Below, one piece after another: positions 44,633 to 53,264 of a stretch of DNA of 64,000 nucleotides (the first letter of the stretch is position 1; every line of letters begins with the position of its first letter). Made by a program: the position numbers and the translations under genes. Source of the stretch: Lachnospiraceae bacterium (GTDB taxonomy: Bacteria; Bacillota; Clostridia; Lachnospirales; Anaerotignaceae); contig CAJTKM010000007.1 of assembly GCA_910576545.1 (NCBI GenBank), positions 1 through 64,000 on the forward strand, read 5' to 3'. The notes under the pieces were generated by a model. The model ran no database searches. It was not told the DNA's origin and worked only from the letters and a program-made list of their open reading frames with translations.

Positions 44633-44674
44633 AAAACGCTGGACGGCTCCGGAACGACCCGCCCGGCGTTTTCT
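44633..44674. terminator. Bidirectional terminator
   Basis: AAACGCTGGACGG pairs with CCGCCCGGCGTT (one mismatch, one G-U), with T runs on both strands. It serves the histidine kinase on the plus strand and something reading left from 44700-44935 on the minus strand. Confidence 0.75.
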
Positions 44675-44689
44675 ATTTTATTTATACCA

Positions 44690-44935
44690 TAACAGCCCCT
44701 GCCTTTGCTTACAAGGTTATACGTCCTGAACATTCTGAACAGCTTTTGCACCGACCTGTATGTCACTCTGTGACCTTGTAGGCTTAGCCCCCCTTCCGAA
44801 ACGTCTTAAATAGAGCCTGTATGCCATGCAATAAGCCATACGCCTGCCAAACCACAGGAGCTGCATAAGCCTATGGCATATGCTGTGATTGTAATTTCCC
44901 CCCGCTCCTGCGCTAATCATAGATTGCTCTTTTTA
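44690..44935 (-). ncRNA. Candidate structured RNA or very small gene
   Basis: On the minus strand this stretch has several strong stems: GCATATGCC...TATGC, GTATGGCTTATTGCATGGCATAC, GTCAC-AGA-GTGAC. It lies between the TRAP operon terminator and a leftward terminator, so it should be a separate transcript. A 67-codon frame (44717-44920, MISAGAGGNYNHSICHRLMQ start) has only a weak ribosome site. I cannot assign it to tmRNA, 6S, SRP or a known riboswitch. Confidence 0.3.
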
Positions 44936-44949
44936 TCCTCTGCATCACC

Positions 44950-44983
44950 AAAGGCCCCCACTCCATACGGAGCAGGGGCCTTT
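44950..44983 (-). terminator. Terminator of the TRAP transporter operon
   Basis: AAAGGCCCC (44950-44958) and GGGGCCTTT (44975-44983) form a 9-bp stem, about 60 bp after the dctM stop. Confidence 0.75.
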
Positions 44984-45042
44984 GTGAGGTCAATCTATAT
45001 TAGACTATATATCTTGAGTTTATACTTTGTTTCGTACCTGCC

Positions 45043-46332
45043 TTAACCCAGCATATTAGGCAAAAACATGGAAATTGCCGGTACATATGTAATAAACAGC
45101 AGTATCACAATCATCAGCGCAAGGAATGGTATGATACCTTTAATAACCGTATCCAATGTCGTTTCCCCGACTCGCGAGGCAACGAAGAGGTTTACGCCCA
45201 GAGGCGGTGTGATGAAGCCAATCGCAAGGTTTACTACCATGATGATGCCAAAGTGTGTTACATCTACGCCCAGAGCAGTTACAACAGGGAACAGGATGGG
45301 CGCCAGGATCATAATTGCGCACAGTGTTTCCATGAAGCAGCCTACAATCAGGAGCAGTACGTTAATCAGCAGCAGAATGAGGATCTTGCTGTCTGTCATA
45401 GTTGTCAGGAAGGTTGCAACTGTCGTCGGGATACGTCCCAGTGTCAGCACCTTCGAGAAGCCAGCTGCACAGCCAATAACAATCAGAATTGTTGCCGTTG
45501 TTTCGCAGGCATTTTTCGTAACCGTACCAAGCTGTTTCAAATCCAGCTCTTTGTATACAAGACAGCCGATCACAAGGCTGTAAATAACGGATACAGCCGC
45601 CGCTTCTGTCGGTGTAAAGATACCGCCGTAGATACCGCCAAGGATAATAACGGGGGAAAGCAGTGCCCAAAAGCTGTCTTTGACTTCCTTAAGTGCGCGT
45701 TTTGCGCTAAATGGTTCATCATCGCCCTTATAGCCATGGCTTCTTGCGTAGAAGTAGGAATACAGGCACAGCACAACGCCAATAAAAATACCGGGAACGA
45801 AGCCTGCAAGGAACAGCTTACTTACAGAACTGTTAGTCGTTACGCTGTAAACAACCATAGGGATACTCGGCGGAATGATAACGCCGATGGAGCCGGCTGC
45901 CGCAATCAGTGCCAGCACGAATTTTTTATCATAGCCCTTTTGCAGCATCGTAGGCACAACCATACCGCCGACAGCCGCAACAGTTGCCGGGCCGGAACCG
46001 GAGATTGCCGCAAAGAACATACATACAACGACTGTGACAATGGCAAGGCCGCCGCGGATTCTGCCAAAGAATACGCTTGCAACGTTCAGCAGCCTGCGGG
46101 AAATACCACCGCCGCCCATCAGTTCACCGGCGAATACGAAGAACGGAATCGCCATAATGGGGAAGGAATCACAGCCTGTTACGAGATTCTGCGCAATAAA
46201 GCCGAATGTCAGCTGTTTTGTATAAAGGATATATGCCAGCGATGCAATGCCCAGCGAAAAGCCGATAGGCACAGTCAGCACAAGACAAACAATCAATGTA
46301 AGGAATATTACTAATGCAACGCTCCCAGTCAT
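45043..46332 (-). CDS. dctM: TRAP transporter large permease (DctM family), 429 aa
   Basis: About 12 helices with family motifs FVFAGELMGGGGISRRLLNV, SGSGPATVAAVGGM near residue 110 and TPTEAAAVSVIYSL in the middle; the end has NLAIGFITPPLGVNLFVASR. It is the ion-coupled channel subunit of a tripartite ATP-independent periplasmic-type carboxylate transporter and works with DctQ and DctP. Its start overlaps the dctQ stop by 4 bp, so the two are coupled. Substrate (an organic acid or sugar acid) is not readable from sequence. Confidence 0.93.
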   Translation of the reverse strand: MTGSVALVIFLTLIVCLVLTVPIGFSLGIASLAYILYTKQLTFGFIAQNLVTGCDSFPIMAIPFFVFAGELMGGGGISRRLLNVASVFFGRIRGGLAIVTVVVCMFFAAISGSGPATVAAVGGMVVPTMLQKGYDKKFVLALIAAAGSIGVIIPPSIPMVVYSVTTNSSVSKLFLAGFVPGIFIGVVLCLYSYFYARSHGYKGDDEPFSAKRALKEVKDSFWALLSPVIILGGIYGGIFTPTEAAAVSVIYSLVIGCLVYKELDLKQLGTVTKNACETTATILIVIGCAAGFSKVLTLGRIPTTVATFLTTMTDSKILILLLINVLLLIVGCFMETLCAIMILAPILFPVVTALGVDVTHFGIIMVVNLAIGFITPPLGVNLFVASRVGETTLDTVIKGIIPFLALMIVILLFITYVPAISMFLPNMLG

Positions 46333-46817
46333 ACCTTGGACACCTCCTCAGGTTTGTTCAGATTCTTGATTCTCTTGATAATACATTCTATCTGCCGGAT
46401 TGCCGTCAGCACAAAGCCTACCAGCGGCGCAGCATAAACAAACTGCATCGGAAGCCCGATAGCGGGAGAAATCTGTCCGCTCCAGGTGATTTTCTGGAAT
46501 ACCGTAACGCCTGTAATCGCGATAAATATAGAGAAAGCCAGAACGATAATCTCGCTCAGAATCTCGATATAAGGGCGGATTTTTTTCGGGTAAAGGTTGA
46601 TTGCCGCATCAATGCGGATGTGCTTTTCCCGTCTTGCCGTAAAGCTGACCGCAAAATAAACCAGCCATACAAACATATAGCGCGCCAGTTCTTCTGACCA
46701 TGTCAGGGAATTCTGGAAAACGTAACGCATAATAACCTGAATGAAAATGATGATACTCATTGCAAACATCAAAGGAATGATGAAAAATTCCTCTAAGTGC
46801 TCCCATACATATTTCAT
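46329..46817 (-). CDS. dctQ: TRAP transporter small permease (DctQ family), 162 aa
   Basis: Four helices; DctQ signature FQNSLTWSEELARYMFVWLVYF, AVSFTARREKHIRIDAAINL. It supports the large permease at the membrane. It lies 20 bp after the substrate-binding protein gene and overlaps dctM. Confidence 0.92.
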   Translation of the reverse strand: MKYVWEHLEEFFIIPLMFAMSIIIFIQVIMRYVFQNSLTWSEELARYMFVWLVYFAVSFTARREKHIRIDAAINLYPKKIRPYIEILSEIIVLAFSIFIAITGVTVFQKITWSGQISPAIGLPMQFVYAAPLVGFVLTAIRQIECIIKRIKNLNKPEEVSKV

Positions 46818-46837
46818 AGTGTTCTCCCCTCTCTCTA

Positions 46838-48037
46838 TTATTCCGCGTCTGTCTGTTCAGCGGTTTCCGGTTCCGCGGGCAGTTCTGGCGTTTCGGTTTC
46901 TGCTTTCGCATCTGCCTCGCTCGGGAATTTTGCCTTTGCTTTGTCTACTTCTTCATATAGCATATCTACAATATCACGGTTCGTAACCTTTTCATACGCC
47001 AGATCCTTCAGATTGGCGCAAGCCGCCTTGAAGCCCTCGACAGCCTCCGGCGTCAGCTCGTTGTAAATCATGCCGGGGTAGTTCTTAATGTTCTCCAGCG
47101 CAACTTCTTCATACTCGGAAACGCGCCGCCGCTCATAATCCACTGCCTCGTCAGAAACACGCAGTACGATTTCCTGCTGTTCGGGCGTCAGACCGTCAAA
47201 TTTTTCCTTACTCATCAGAATCAGATAAGGGGAATAAATATGCTTTGTATATGTATAGCATTTCTGTACTTCGCAGAATTTCGTCTGCCATGTCAGCTCC
47301 GCCCCGTTGTCCTGTCCGTCAACGGTACGCTGCTGCAAAGCCGTAAACAGTTCCGTAAATGCCATAGGCGTAGGGTTCGCGCCGTAGTTTTTCCACTGCT
47401 GCAGCTGCAGCTCGTTTTCCATAATACGGATTTTCAGACCCTTCAGGTCGTCTACCGTTTTTACCTCTCTGTCTGTGGTAGAAAGGGTACGGAAAGCATT
47501 TTCCTGCCACTGGAGCAGCTTAAAGCCCTTATCTTCCAAGCCGTTTCCCAGCCTGTCGCCCAGAGGGCCATCCAGCACCTCATAAACCTGCTGTTTATTA
47601 TCAAACAGCCAGGGGATATCCAAGCAGAAAATATCGTGATCGAACGATGCAACTGTCGCATTCGTTGCCAGCACAATGTCATAATTGCCGAACTGGCAGC
47701 CCTCCAGCAGCTCGCGTTCACTGCCCAGCACGTTGTCTGTGTAAACGTCAACACTCAATGCGCCATCGCTTTCCTGTTCCAGACGCATCTTGAAATAGTT
47801 CGCCGCATCGATAGTCGCAGGCGCATTGCCCAACGCGTAAATAAATTTGTAGCAGTCCGGTTTCAGCGTCACCCCTGAATCAAAATTTTCCGGCTCTACC
47901 TTCTTTTCCACAAACCCCTGCGCTGCCGTATTATTTTCAGTATCGCCGGTGTTTTCGTTCTCTGCGTTCGAACCGCAACCCGCAAGCCCCAGCAGCATGG
48001 ATGCAGCCAAAACAGAAACAATTCCTTTTTTGAACAT
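46838..48037 (-). CDS. dctP: TRAP transporter substrate-binding lipoprotein (DctP family), 399 aa
   Basis: Lipoprotein signal (MFKKGIVSVLAASMLLGLAG, Cys next), then an acidic linker and the DctP fold. The fold has VDVYTDNVLGSERELLEGCQ near residue 120, the Arg in LKGLKIRIMENELQ that usually clamps the ligand carboxylate, and ELFTALQQRTVDGQDNGAEL. It ends with an acidic/Ala-rich tail (PSEADAKAETETPELPAEPE) not usual for the family. It captures the substrate at the outer membrane face. The ATG at 48037 follows AGGAGGG. Confidence 0.92.
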   Translation of the reverse strand: MFKKGIVSVLAASMLLGLAGCGSNAENENTGDTENNTAAQGFVEKKVEPENFDSGVTLKPDCYKFIYALGNAPATIDAANYFKMRLEQESDGALSVDVYTDNVLGSERELLEGCQFGNYDIVLATNATVASFDHDIFCLDIPWLFDNKQQVYEVLDGPLGDRLGNGLEDKGFKLLQWQENAFRTLSTTDREVKTVDDLKGLKIRIMENELQLQQWKNYGANPTPMAFTELFTALQQRTVDGQDNGAELTWQTKFCEVQKCYTYTKHIYSPYLILMSKEKFDGLTPEQQEIVLRVSDEAVDYERRRVSEYEEVALENIKNYPGMIYNELTPEAVEGFKAACANLKDLAYEKVTNRDIVDMLYEEVDKAKAKFPSEADAKAETETPELPAEPETAEQTDAE

Positions 48038-48506
48038 ATCATTCCCTCCTCTTAGTCTTCCTTGCTTCTTTTTCACTTTCTTATCCTTCGGATAGCAGCA
48101 TCTTTTGTACGACATCATAAAAAAATCGTTTTTTTTGTGATGTTAAATCTTTTTTTAACGAAAAATAAAACTTTTATTAATTATAATCCCATAAATTTTA
48201 ATCGTCAATGCGTCAAAAAAGCTAAAATTAAAAGTTCTTTTTTGTATATAATATCTAATTTTGAAAAAATAACATCTTTTTTAACTTATTTTGAATGAAT
48301 TTCTTTTTTTTTTGGCTTTCTATCCGGCACTTCTCATACTATTTGTCTTTCATTCGCGGACAGCTGCATTTTCGCACAATTTTTCATATCTATTTTAGAA
48401 CTTTTTATATCTAATTTGATAGAAAAAAAATCGAATCTGTGAAATGAGTAGACTTTTTTTGAAAACTATACTAAAATGAAATTGTCTTTGATTGTAAAGA
48501 GTAAAT
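48038..48506. promoter_or_regulatory. AT-rich divergent control region between dctP and the GntR gene
   Basis: The region has no gene. It contains repeats of ATATCTAATTT (48249 region and 48409 region) and a related ATATCTATTTT (48389 region), candidate sites for the divergent FCD regulator. Base composition is much more AT-rich than the neighbours, consistent with promoters for both directions. Confidence 0.5.
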
Positions 48507-49319
48507 GTGACTGAAAAAATGTACATTCTCTGCTCAGGCAAGGCAAGCATTATGGGGATTTATATTGACAGGAACCGTATTTTAAGGGTGGTGGAACATT
48601 TGAGAGAGGAAAAAACCAGCCAGCTGACTGGAAAAAAGATTACATTAACCGACCAAATATATCAGGATATCAAAGAGGATATTTCTTCAAAAATATTCCA
48701 GCCGGGGGAAAAGCTGAATATCAAGGAGCTTGCCCGCAAGTATAACGTCAGCGACACCCCTGTAAAGCAGGCGCTCCAACGTCTTGCAGATGAAAAAATG
48801 GTTATCAGTACGCCGAACAAGGGCATGAGCGTGCGCGCGCTTACGCCGCATGAATTGAATGATATCTTCGACATACGGCTGATGATGGATACATTTTTTG
48901 TAAAAGATATCGTTTCCGCCCTGAATTATAACGCAGGTCTGCGCCAGCAGCTGGTGGACAATCTTGAAGCGCAGCGGCGTTTCACCGAGGCCAATGAGTT
49001 TTCCCGAAGACCGGCGGAATATTTCGCACTTGATTTGGAATTTCACGCTTTATATCTGGCGGCATCCGGCAACAAAAAAGCTGTGGAGATTCTTCAGGGG
49101 CTTCAGCCTTTTACATACGCCACAGGGACATATGTCAACCAGCCCCATTCGCGCGACTGCGAATGTGTAAAAGAACATCAGGCAATACTCGACGCAGCTT
49201 TTGCCGAAGATGCTGATGCACTCCGCGAGGCTGTCAGCCGGCATATCGAAAATTCGCGACGGGCGTTACAGCTGATTTTCAAGGTCAGCCAAATCGCCCA
49301 GCCTATCGCTGACCGATGA
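48507..49319 (+). CDS. GntR family regulator with FCD domain, 270 aa
   Basis: N-terminal GntR winged helix (LTDQIYQDIKEDISSKIFQP, LNIKELARKYNVSDTPVKQA) and a C-terminal all-helical FCD domain with metal/carboxylate-binding positions in DLEFHALYLAAS, KEHQAILDA and a final His in VSRHIENSRRALQ. FCD regulators sense organic acids. Being divergent from the TRAP operon, it very probably controls that operon in response to the transported acid. The start could be GTG 48507, ATG 48519 or ATG 48552; none has a strong site. Confidence 0.9.
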   Translation: MTEKMYILCSGKASIMGIYIDRNRILRVVEHLREEKTSQLTGKKITLTDQIYQDIKEDISSKIFQPGEKLNIKELARKYNVSDTPVKQALQRLADEKMVISTPNKGMSVRALTPHELNDIFDIRLMMDTFFVKDIVSALNYNAGLRQQLVDNLEAQRRFTEANEFSRRPAEYFALDLEFHALYLAASGNKKAVEILQGLQPFTYATGTYVNQPHSRDCECVKEHQAILDAAFAEDADALREAVSRHIENSRRALQLIFKVSQIAQPIADR

Positions 49320-49450
49320 TAAATACCAGACGCAGAAAAAACGGCAGACTGTATAGCCTGCCGCTTTGCATATCAAAAAAGCTCAGGCCACGCTTTCCAT
49401 GCAGCCGCTTTTTCAGCATAAAACCTTTGGGATAGCCCTCCGCTTCTTCC

Positions 49451-50092
49451 TCAATTTCCCACAATCTCCCGGACCTTAGCCGCCAGTTCTGCCGCCGCGC
49501 TTTCGATATCCTCCGCCGCAAAAATCGCCGAAACCACTGCTGCGCCGTCAATACCGCTGCCTGCCAGCCGCGCCACATTCCCCTGATTGATTCCGCCAAT
49601 CGCCACCACAGGGATAGACACCGCTTCGCAGATTTCCTTGAGCGTTCCAAAGGGAACCTCTGCCGCATCCTGCTTTGTTGACGTCGGAAACACCGCGCCG
49701 ACCCCCAGATAATCCGCGCCGCGCTTCTCCGCCAGCACTGCCTGCTCCACCGTCTGCACCGAAACACCGATGATTTTATCCTGTCCCAGCATCGCCCGCA
49801 CATCTCCGGCTTCCATGTCACTCTGCCCGACATGTACGCCGTCCGCATCCACAGCCTTCGCCACCTCTACATTATCATTCACCACAAACGGCACGCTGTA
49901 CCGGTCCGTCACAGCCTTAACAGCCTTCGCCTGCTCCAGAAACGCCGCATCGTTCAGTTCTTTTTCCCGAATCTGTATGAATGTTGCGCCGCCGCGTATG
50001 GCTTTTTCCACATCGTCCTCCAAACGCCTGCCGCCCAGCCAGGCCCTGTCTGTCACAGCATATACCAGCATCGTTTTTTTATCTGCTTTCAA
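49451..50092 (-). CDS. thiE: Thiamine-phosphate synthase, 213 aa
   Basis: TIM-barrel enzyme joining HMP-diphosphate and thiazole phosphate. Motifs IQIREKELNDAAFLEQAKAV, VVNDNVEVAKAVDADGVHVG (QSDM follows), GVSVQTVEQAVLAEKRGADY and AIGGINQGNVARLAGSGIDG are all present. It overlaps the end of thiM by 14 bp and is under the same TPP riboswitch. Confidence 0.95.
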   Translation of the reverse strand: MKADKKTMLVYAVTDRAWLGGRRLEDDVEKAIRGGATFIQIREKELNDAAFLEQAKAVKAVTDRYSVPFVVNDNVEVAKAVDADGVHVGQSDMEAGDVRAMLGQDKIIGVSVQTVEQAVLAEKRGADYLGVGAVFPTSTKQDAAEVPFGTLKEICEAVSIPVVAIGGINQGNVARLAGSGIDGAAVVSAIFAAEDIESAAAELAAKVREIVGN

Positions 50093-50900
50093 CCTTCCTG
50101 CCCTCCTCCAAAATCTGGTCGTCCAGATTGCTCATCGCGTCTATAATATATGTCCGGTAGGAGCCTGTTCCATCCGCCCCTGACAGCCGCTCAAAAGCAA
50201 GCTCACCGCATAGCCCCATCGCCGCAACAGCCGCAGCAGCCGCGTCCAGCGTATCCTCCGGATTTGCCGTACAGAATGCCGCCGTAACGCCGCTGAGCAT
50301 GCAGCCTGTTCCAGTGATTTTCGACATCAAGGGCTTTCCGTTGCGTATCACATACGCCTTTTCCGCATCTGCAACAACGTCAATCGCGCCCGTCATGGCA
50401 ATTACCGCGCCCGTTTTCCGACTCAGTTCCTTTGCAAACGCCACAGCCGCCGGAAGGTTTTCTTCTGTCACACTGTCCGACAAATCTGCATCCACGCCTT
50501 TTGTCGCGCTTTTTTCCCCGTGCAGGGCTTTCAGCTCCGAAACGTTTCCTCTGATTACGGTAAACTTAATTTCCTCCAAAAGCTGTTTCGCCGTATCCGT
50601 CCGAAATGCAGATGCCCCTGCACCCACAGGGTCAAGCACAACTGTATGTCCCAGGGCATTCGCACGTTTCCCTGCTTTGCGCATGGAATCAACCGTCCGG
50701 CTGTTCAGCGTGCCAATATTGATACAGAGCCCGCCGCATATGGATGTGATTTCCTCCACCTCCGCCGCGTCATCTGCCATAATGGGCGAGCCGCCACATG
50801 CCAGCAGGATATTGGCCACATCGTTCACCGTCACATAATTTGTAATGTTATGAATCAGCGGCACAGTTTCCCTCACCTTTGCAATGATACCTTTTTTCAT
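50079..50900 (-). CDS. thiM: Hydroxyethylthiazole kinase, 273 aa
   Basis: Salvage kinase of the thiazole part of thiamine. VPLIHNITNYVTVNDVANIL start, GGSPIMADDAAEVEEITSIC, DPVGAGASAFRTDTAKQL, and the Cys/Gly nucleotide end MSKITGTGCMLSGVTAAFCT. The ATG at 50900 is the first after the riboswitch terminator; a longer frame would run through the terminator and is rejected. Together with thiE this is a thiazole salvage pair without the HMP branch. Confidence 0.95.
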   Translation of the reverse strand: MKKGIIAKVRETVPLIHNITNYVTVNDVANILLACGGSPIMADDAAEVEEITSICGGLCINIGTLNSRTVDSMRKAGKRANALGHTVVLDPVGAGASAFRTDTAKQLLEEIKFTVIRGNVSELKALHGEKSATKGVDADLSDSVTEENLPAAVAFAKELSRKTGAVIAMTGAIDVVADAEKAYVIRNGKPLMSKITGTGCMLSGVTAAFCTANPEDTLDAAAAAVAAMGLCGELAFERLSGADGTGSYRTYIIDAMSNLDDQILEEGRKVESR

Positions 50901-50954
50901 GTTCTTCCTCCTTCCACTCTTTCCCGCGCCATTGGATTTCGTGGGGAGCCCCGC

Positions 50955-50986
50955 AAAAAAAGGACACTCCTGTTCAGAATGTCCTT
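50955..50986 (-). terminator. Riboswitch-controlled intrinsic terminator upstream of thiM
   Basis: AAGGACA (50986-50980 in the RNA) pairs with TGTCCTT, followed by a run of T. It lies between the TPP aptamer and the thiM start, so ligand binding probably causes premature termination. Confidence 0.85.
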
Positions 50987-51000
50987 CCATCGCGAAATCT

Positions 51001-51090
51001 TTTCCCTACGTTGGCATTATCCAAATCAGGTTCCATGGTCGACGCATGGTTGCGCCCTCTCAGCCTGCCTACAAGCTCCCATATTCCATA
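51001..51090 (-). promoter_or_regulatory. TPP riboswitch (THI element)
   Basis: On the minus strand the conserved parts are GGCTGAGAGGG, then GGAACCTGATTTGGATAATG and CCAACGTAGGGAA, the standard order of the thiamine-diphosphate aptamer. It controls thiM-thiE through the terminator at 50955-50986. Confidence 0.95.
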
Positions 51091-51131
51091 TTTTGTTTCC
51101 ATCTCCAGAATACCATACCTGCGCCGTTTTG

Positions 51132-51719
51132 TCAAATCACAAACAGCAGATAAGTCTGGTGCGCTTCTGTTGACATCTCCCTCCAGTAAGTGCGGAAGGT
51201 TTCTTCGTCCAGTTCCGGCTCGTTGGACAGCACACAAATCGTATATTCCTGCCCGTCCTCAGTCAGCTTAAACTGTTCGAATACTTTTAGGCTGGTAAAA
51301 TTCTGCGTGCGGTGGAGGTTTGCCTCCGTTGCAAGTTCGTCCCTTGTGGAATCAGAAACCACCAGATAACCGCCTTCAGGCTGGCGATAAACATAATCCA
51401 AAATCGCACCGCCCTCTCTGGTATACTGGCAGACCACTACGGACGCCTCCTTTCCTTCCGCGTCAGCCTGAAGGAATGCTTCCCATGCGTCCTCGCCCCC
51501 AACGACTTCGCCGTTCGCAATCGTATAGAAGCCCATTGATGCAGCGTCCTCAGAAGGCAGCTCCATCGGTACCTCGTCCAGTTCCGCCTGCATTTCTTCC
51601 TCTTTGCCTGTTTCCTGCTGTTCATTCTGCGCAGGCTCCTTTTCCGCGGGTTCATCTGCACGCCCGCAGCCTGCCGCCAATACAACGGCACATAATACCG
51701 CCGCAATCGCTCTCTTCAT
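51132..51719 (-). CDS. Hypothetical lipoprotein, 195 aa
   Basis: Lipobox MKRAIAAVLCAVVLAAGCGR (Cys 18), a Glu/Gln-rich linker, and a C-terminal globular domain (ASVVVCQYTREGGAILDYVY, then KVFEQFKLTEDGQEYTICVL) of unknown function. It resembles small secreted proteins of clostridia with a beta-rich fold. The ATG overlaps the stop of the serine recombinase by 4 bp, an unusual coupling. It ends upstream of the TPP riboswitch region. Confidence 0.75.
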   Translation of the reverse strand: MKRAIAAVLCAVVLAAGCGRADEPAEKEPAQNEQQETGKEEEMQAELDEVPMELPSEDAASMGFYTIANGEVVGGEDAWEAFLQADAEGKEASVVVCQYTREGGAILDYVYRQPEGGYLVVSDSTRDELATEANLHRTQNFTSLKVFEQFKLTEDGQEYTICVLSNEPELDEETFRTYWREMSTEAHQTYLLFVI

Positions 51720-52678
51720 GTTTTTTCCTCCTGTTTTTCTCTTTTTTGTATTTCGGGCAGCTGCCGCTTTTTGCTCCGGCTCTCCATCAGCCGCCCTGCC
51801 TCCCGGAATATATCCTCTTTTATGATGGCTTCGTGGGTATTTTCCACCACAATCCACCTGCTTTCAGGCAATTCCCGCGTTTTTTTCTCCTTAAAGCTAA
51901 TTTTTTCTTCCTTTCCCTGCACCATATGTCCCAGATAGACAGGATTCCGCAGTATCTTGCGTACCGTTCCTGCCGACCATCGGGTGCAGTCCTTCCGCCC
52001 CAGGTCCTCCCCGCGGTGCTTTTTCAGCTGCGATGGTGTAAGTATCCCCCTTGCAGTCAGCGTCCCCGCGATTTTCCGGCAGGAAAGCCCTGAAAGGTAC
52101 AACGAAAATATTTCCTCCACAACCGCCGCCGTTTCCCCGTCCGGAACCAGACGATGCCGCTGCCCCTGTTCCTTCTGGTAGCCGTAAGGCGCATAGTTCC
52201 CCAGAAACTGTCCTTCCTCCATCTTCCGCCGGAACACCGCGCGAATATTGTCAGAAAGCTCCTCCGAGTACCACTCATTGACAAGGCTGTTAATTTGACG
52301 GGCCTTTTTGTTTTCCCGCCTTGCGGTATCCACATGGTCAACCGCCGTTACAAAGCGGATGCCCCAGAGCGGAAATTTCCCATGCAGGTATGTTTCCGCC
52401 GTTGCGGCGTTCCGCGTAAAACGGGACTGCGTTTTGCAGAGAATGATGGAAAAACAGCCGCACTTCGCATCGCGCAGCATTTCCTGAAACGCGGGACGGT
52501 CGTCCCGCAGGCCGGAATAATCCTCGTCCGCGTATACTCGATATACTTCCCAGCCCATCTCCTCCGCATACGCCAAAAGCATAGAACGCTGGTTCTGTAT
52601 GCTTTCACTTTCCGCATCACCCCGCCCTTCGTCCTCAACAGAAAGACGGCAGTAAACAGCCACAGTTTCTTTTTTCAT
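51716..52678 (-). CDS. Compact large-type serine recombinase, 320 aa
   Basis: Resolvase N-terminal domain with catalytic Ser in VAVYCRLSVEDEGRG and Arg positions in DYSGLRDDRPAFQEML and KTQSRFTRNAATAETYL, followed by the Recombinase domain (YGYQKEQGQRHRLVPDGETA, GILTPSQLKKHRGED, WSAGTVRKILRNPVYLG). It ends soon after a basic helix. The zinc ribbon and long coiled coil of phage-type integrases (450-550 aa) are absent, so it resembles the shorter forms seen in regulated excision or cassette systems. It is coupled to a lipoprotein gene. No attachment sites were recognised. Confidence 0.88.
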   Translation of the reverse strand: MKKETVAVYCRLSVEDEGRGDAESESIQNQRSMLLAYAEEMGWEVYRVYADEDYSGLRDDRPAFQEMLRDAKCGCFSIILCKTQSRFTRNAATAETYLHGKFPLWGIRFVTAVDHVDTARRENKKARQINSLVNEWYSEELSDNIRAVFRRKMEEGQFLGNYAPYGYQKEQGQRHRLVPDGETAAVVEEIFSLYLSGLSCRKIAGTLTARGILTPSQLKKHRGEDLGRKDCTRWSAGTVRKILRNPVYLGHMVQGKEEKISFKEKKTRELPESRWIVVENTHEAIIKEDIFREAGRLMESRSKKRQLPEIQKREKQEEKT

Positions 52679-52759
52679 TGCCCTCGCCTCTTTTTTCTTC
52701 CTCAGAAAAAATATACGGCAGGGCAGCTCGTCTTATCCGTACAAATATGCCGCCTGCTT

Positions 52760-53068
52760 TCAATCCAAACCGCGGAACAGATATTTTTCGCAGCGCGGGC
52801 AGCAGGTGTCCTCCGCCACTTTCCTTCGGCAGTCCAGCGTCTTTCCGCAGTGCGGGCAAATGTAAATTTTAACCTCCAGAAAAATATCCAAAACAACAAC
52901 CGCGATTGCCATAAGCGGATTATGCAAAAACACAAATGACATCGCCGCAAGCGCGTAAAGGAAAAGACTGATTTTCTGGAATTTTTTGAATTTCGCCAGC
53001 AATGCGGTACCTTTTTCTGATAAATTTTTCTGCAAAATGACAGCTCCTTCCAAATACCAAAAATGCAT
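52760..53068 (-). CDS. Small membrane protein with zinc-ribbon end, about 90-102 aa
   Basis: One or two membrane helices (ISLFLYALAAMSFVFLHNPL, MAIAVVVLDIFLEVKIYI) are followed by a cytosolic CPHCG...CCPRC pair typical of a four-Cys zinc ribbon. No known family was recognised. AAGGAG lies before a TTG at about 53032, which may be the true start rather than the ATG at 53068. Confidence 0.65.
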   Translation of the reverse strand: MHFWYLEGAVILQKNLSEKGTALLAKFKKFQKISLFLYALAAMSFVFLHNPLMAIAVVVLDIFLEVKIYICPHCGKTLDCRRKVAEDTCCPRCEKYLFRGLD

Positions 53069-53264
53069 TCGCTGGCAGGCGTTTGCTTTTTTGGCAGATT
53101 GCCTTGATTGCTTTTATTCTTCTTTATTTTATTACAAAATACCGGAAAAAGCAACCGGAAAGAACAACCGCGTTTTCTTTGCTGCCCGCCTGCACATTGA
53201 ACCCAGCCAAGATATGTGATAGTATTAAAATCATAAATCAATTGTTGTGGGAGGAATAAAAAAT

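Noticed and set aside
44717-44920. 67-aa protein gene
   Set aside because: Weak ribosome site, no family resemblance and strong RNA stems; kept only as part of a candidate RNA region.
45253-46314. 353-codon plus-strand open frame
   Set aside because: Antisense to dctM; no family features.
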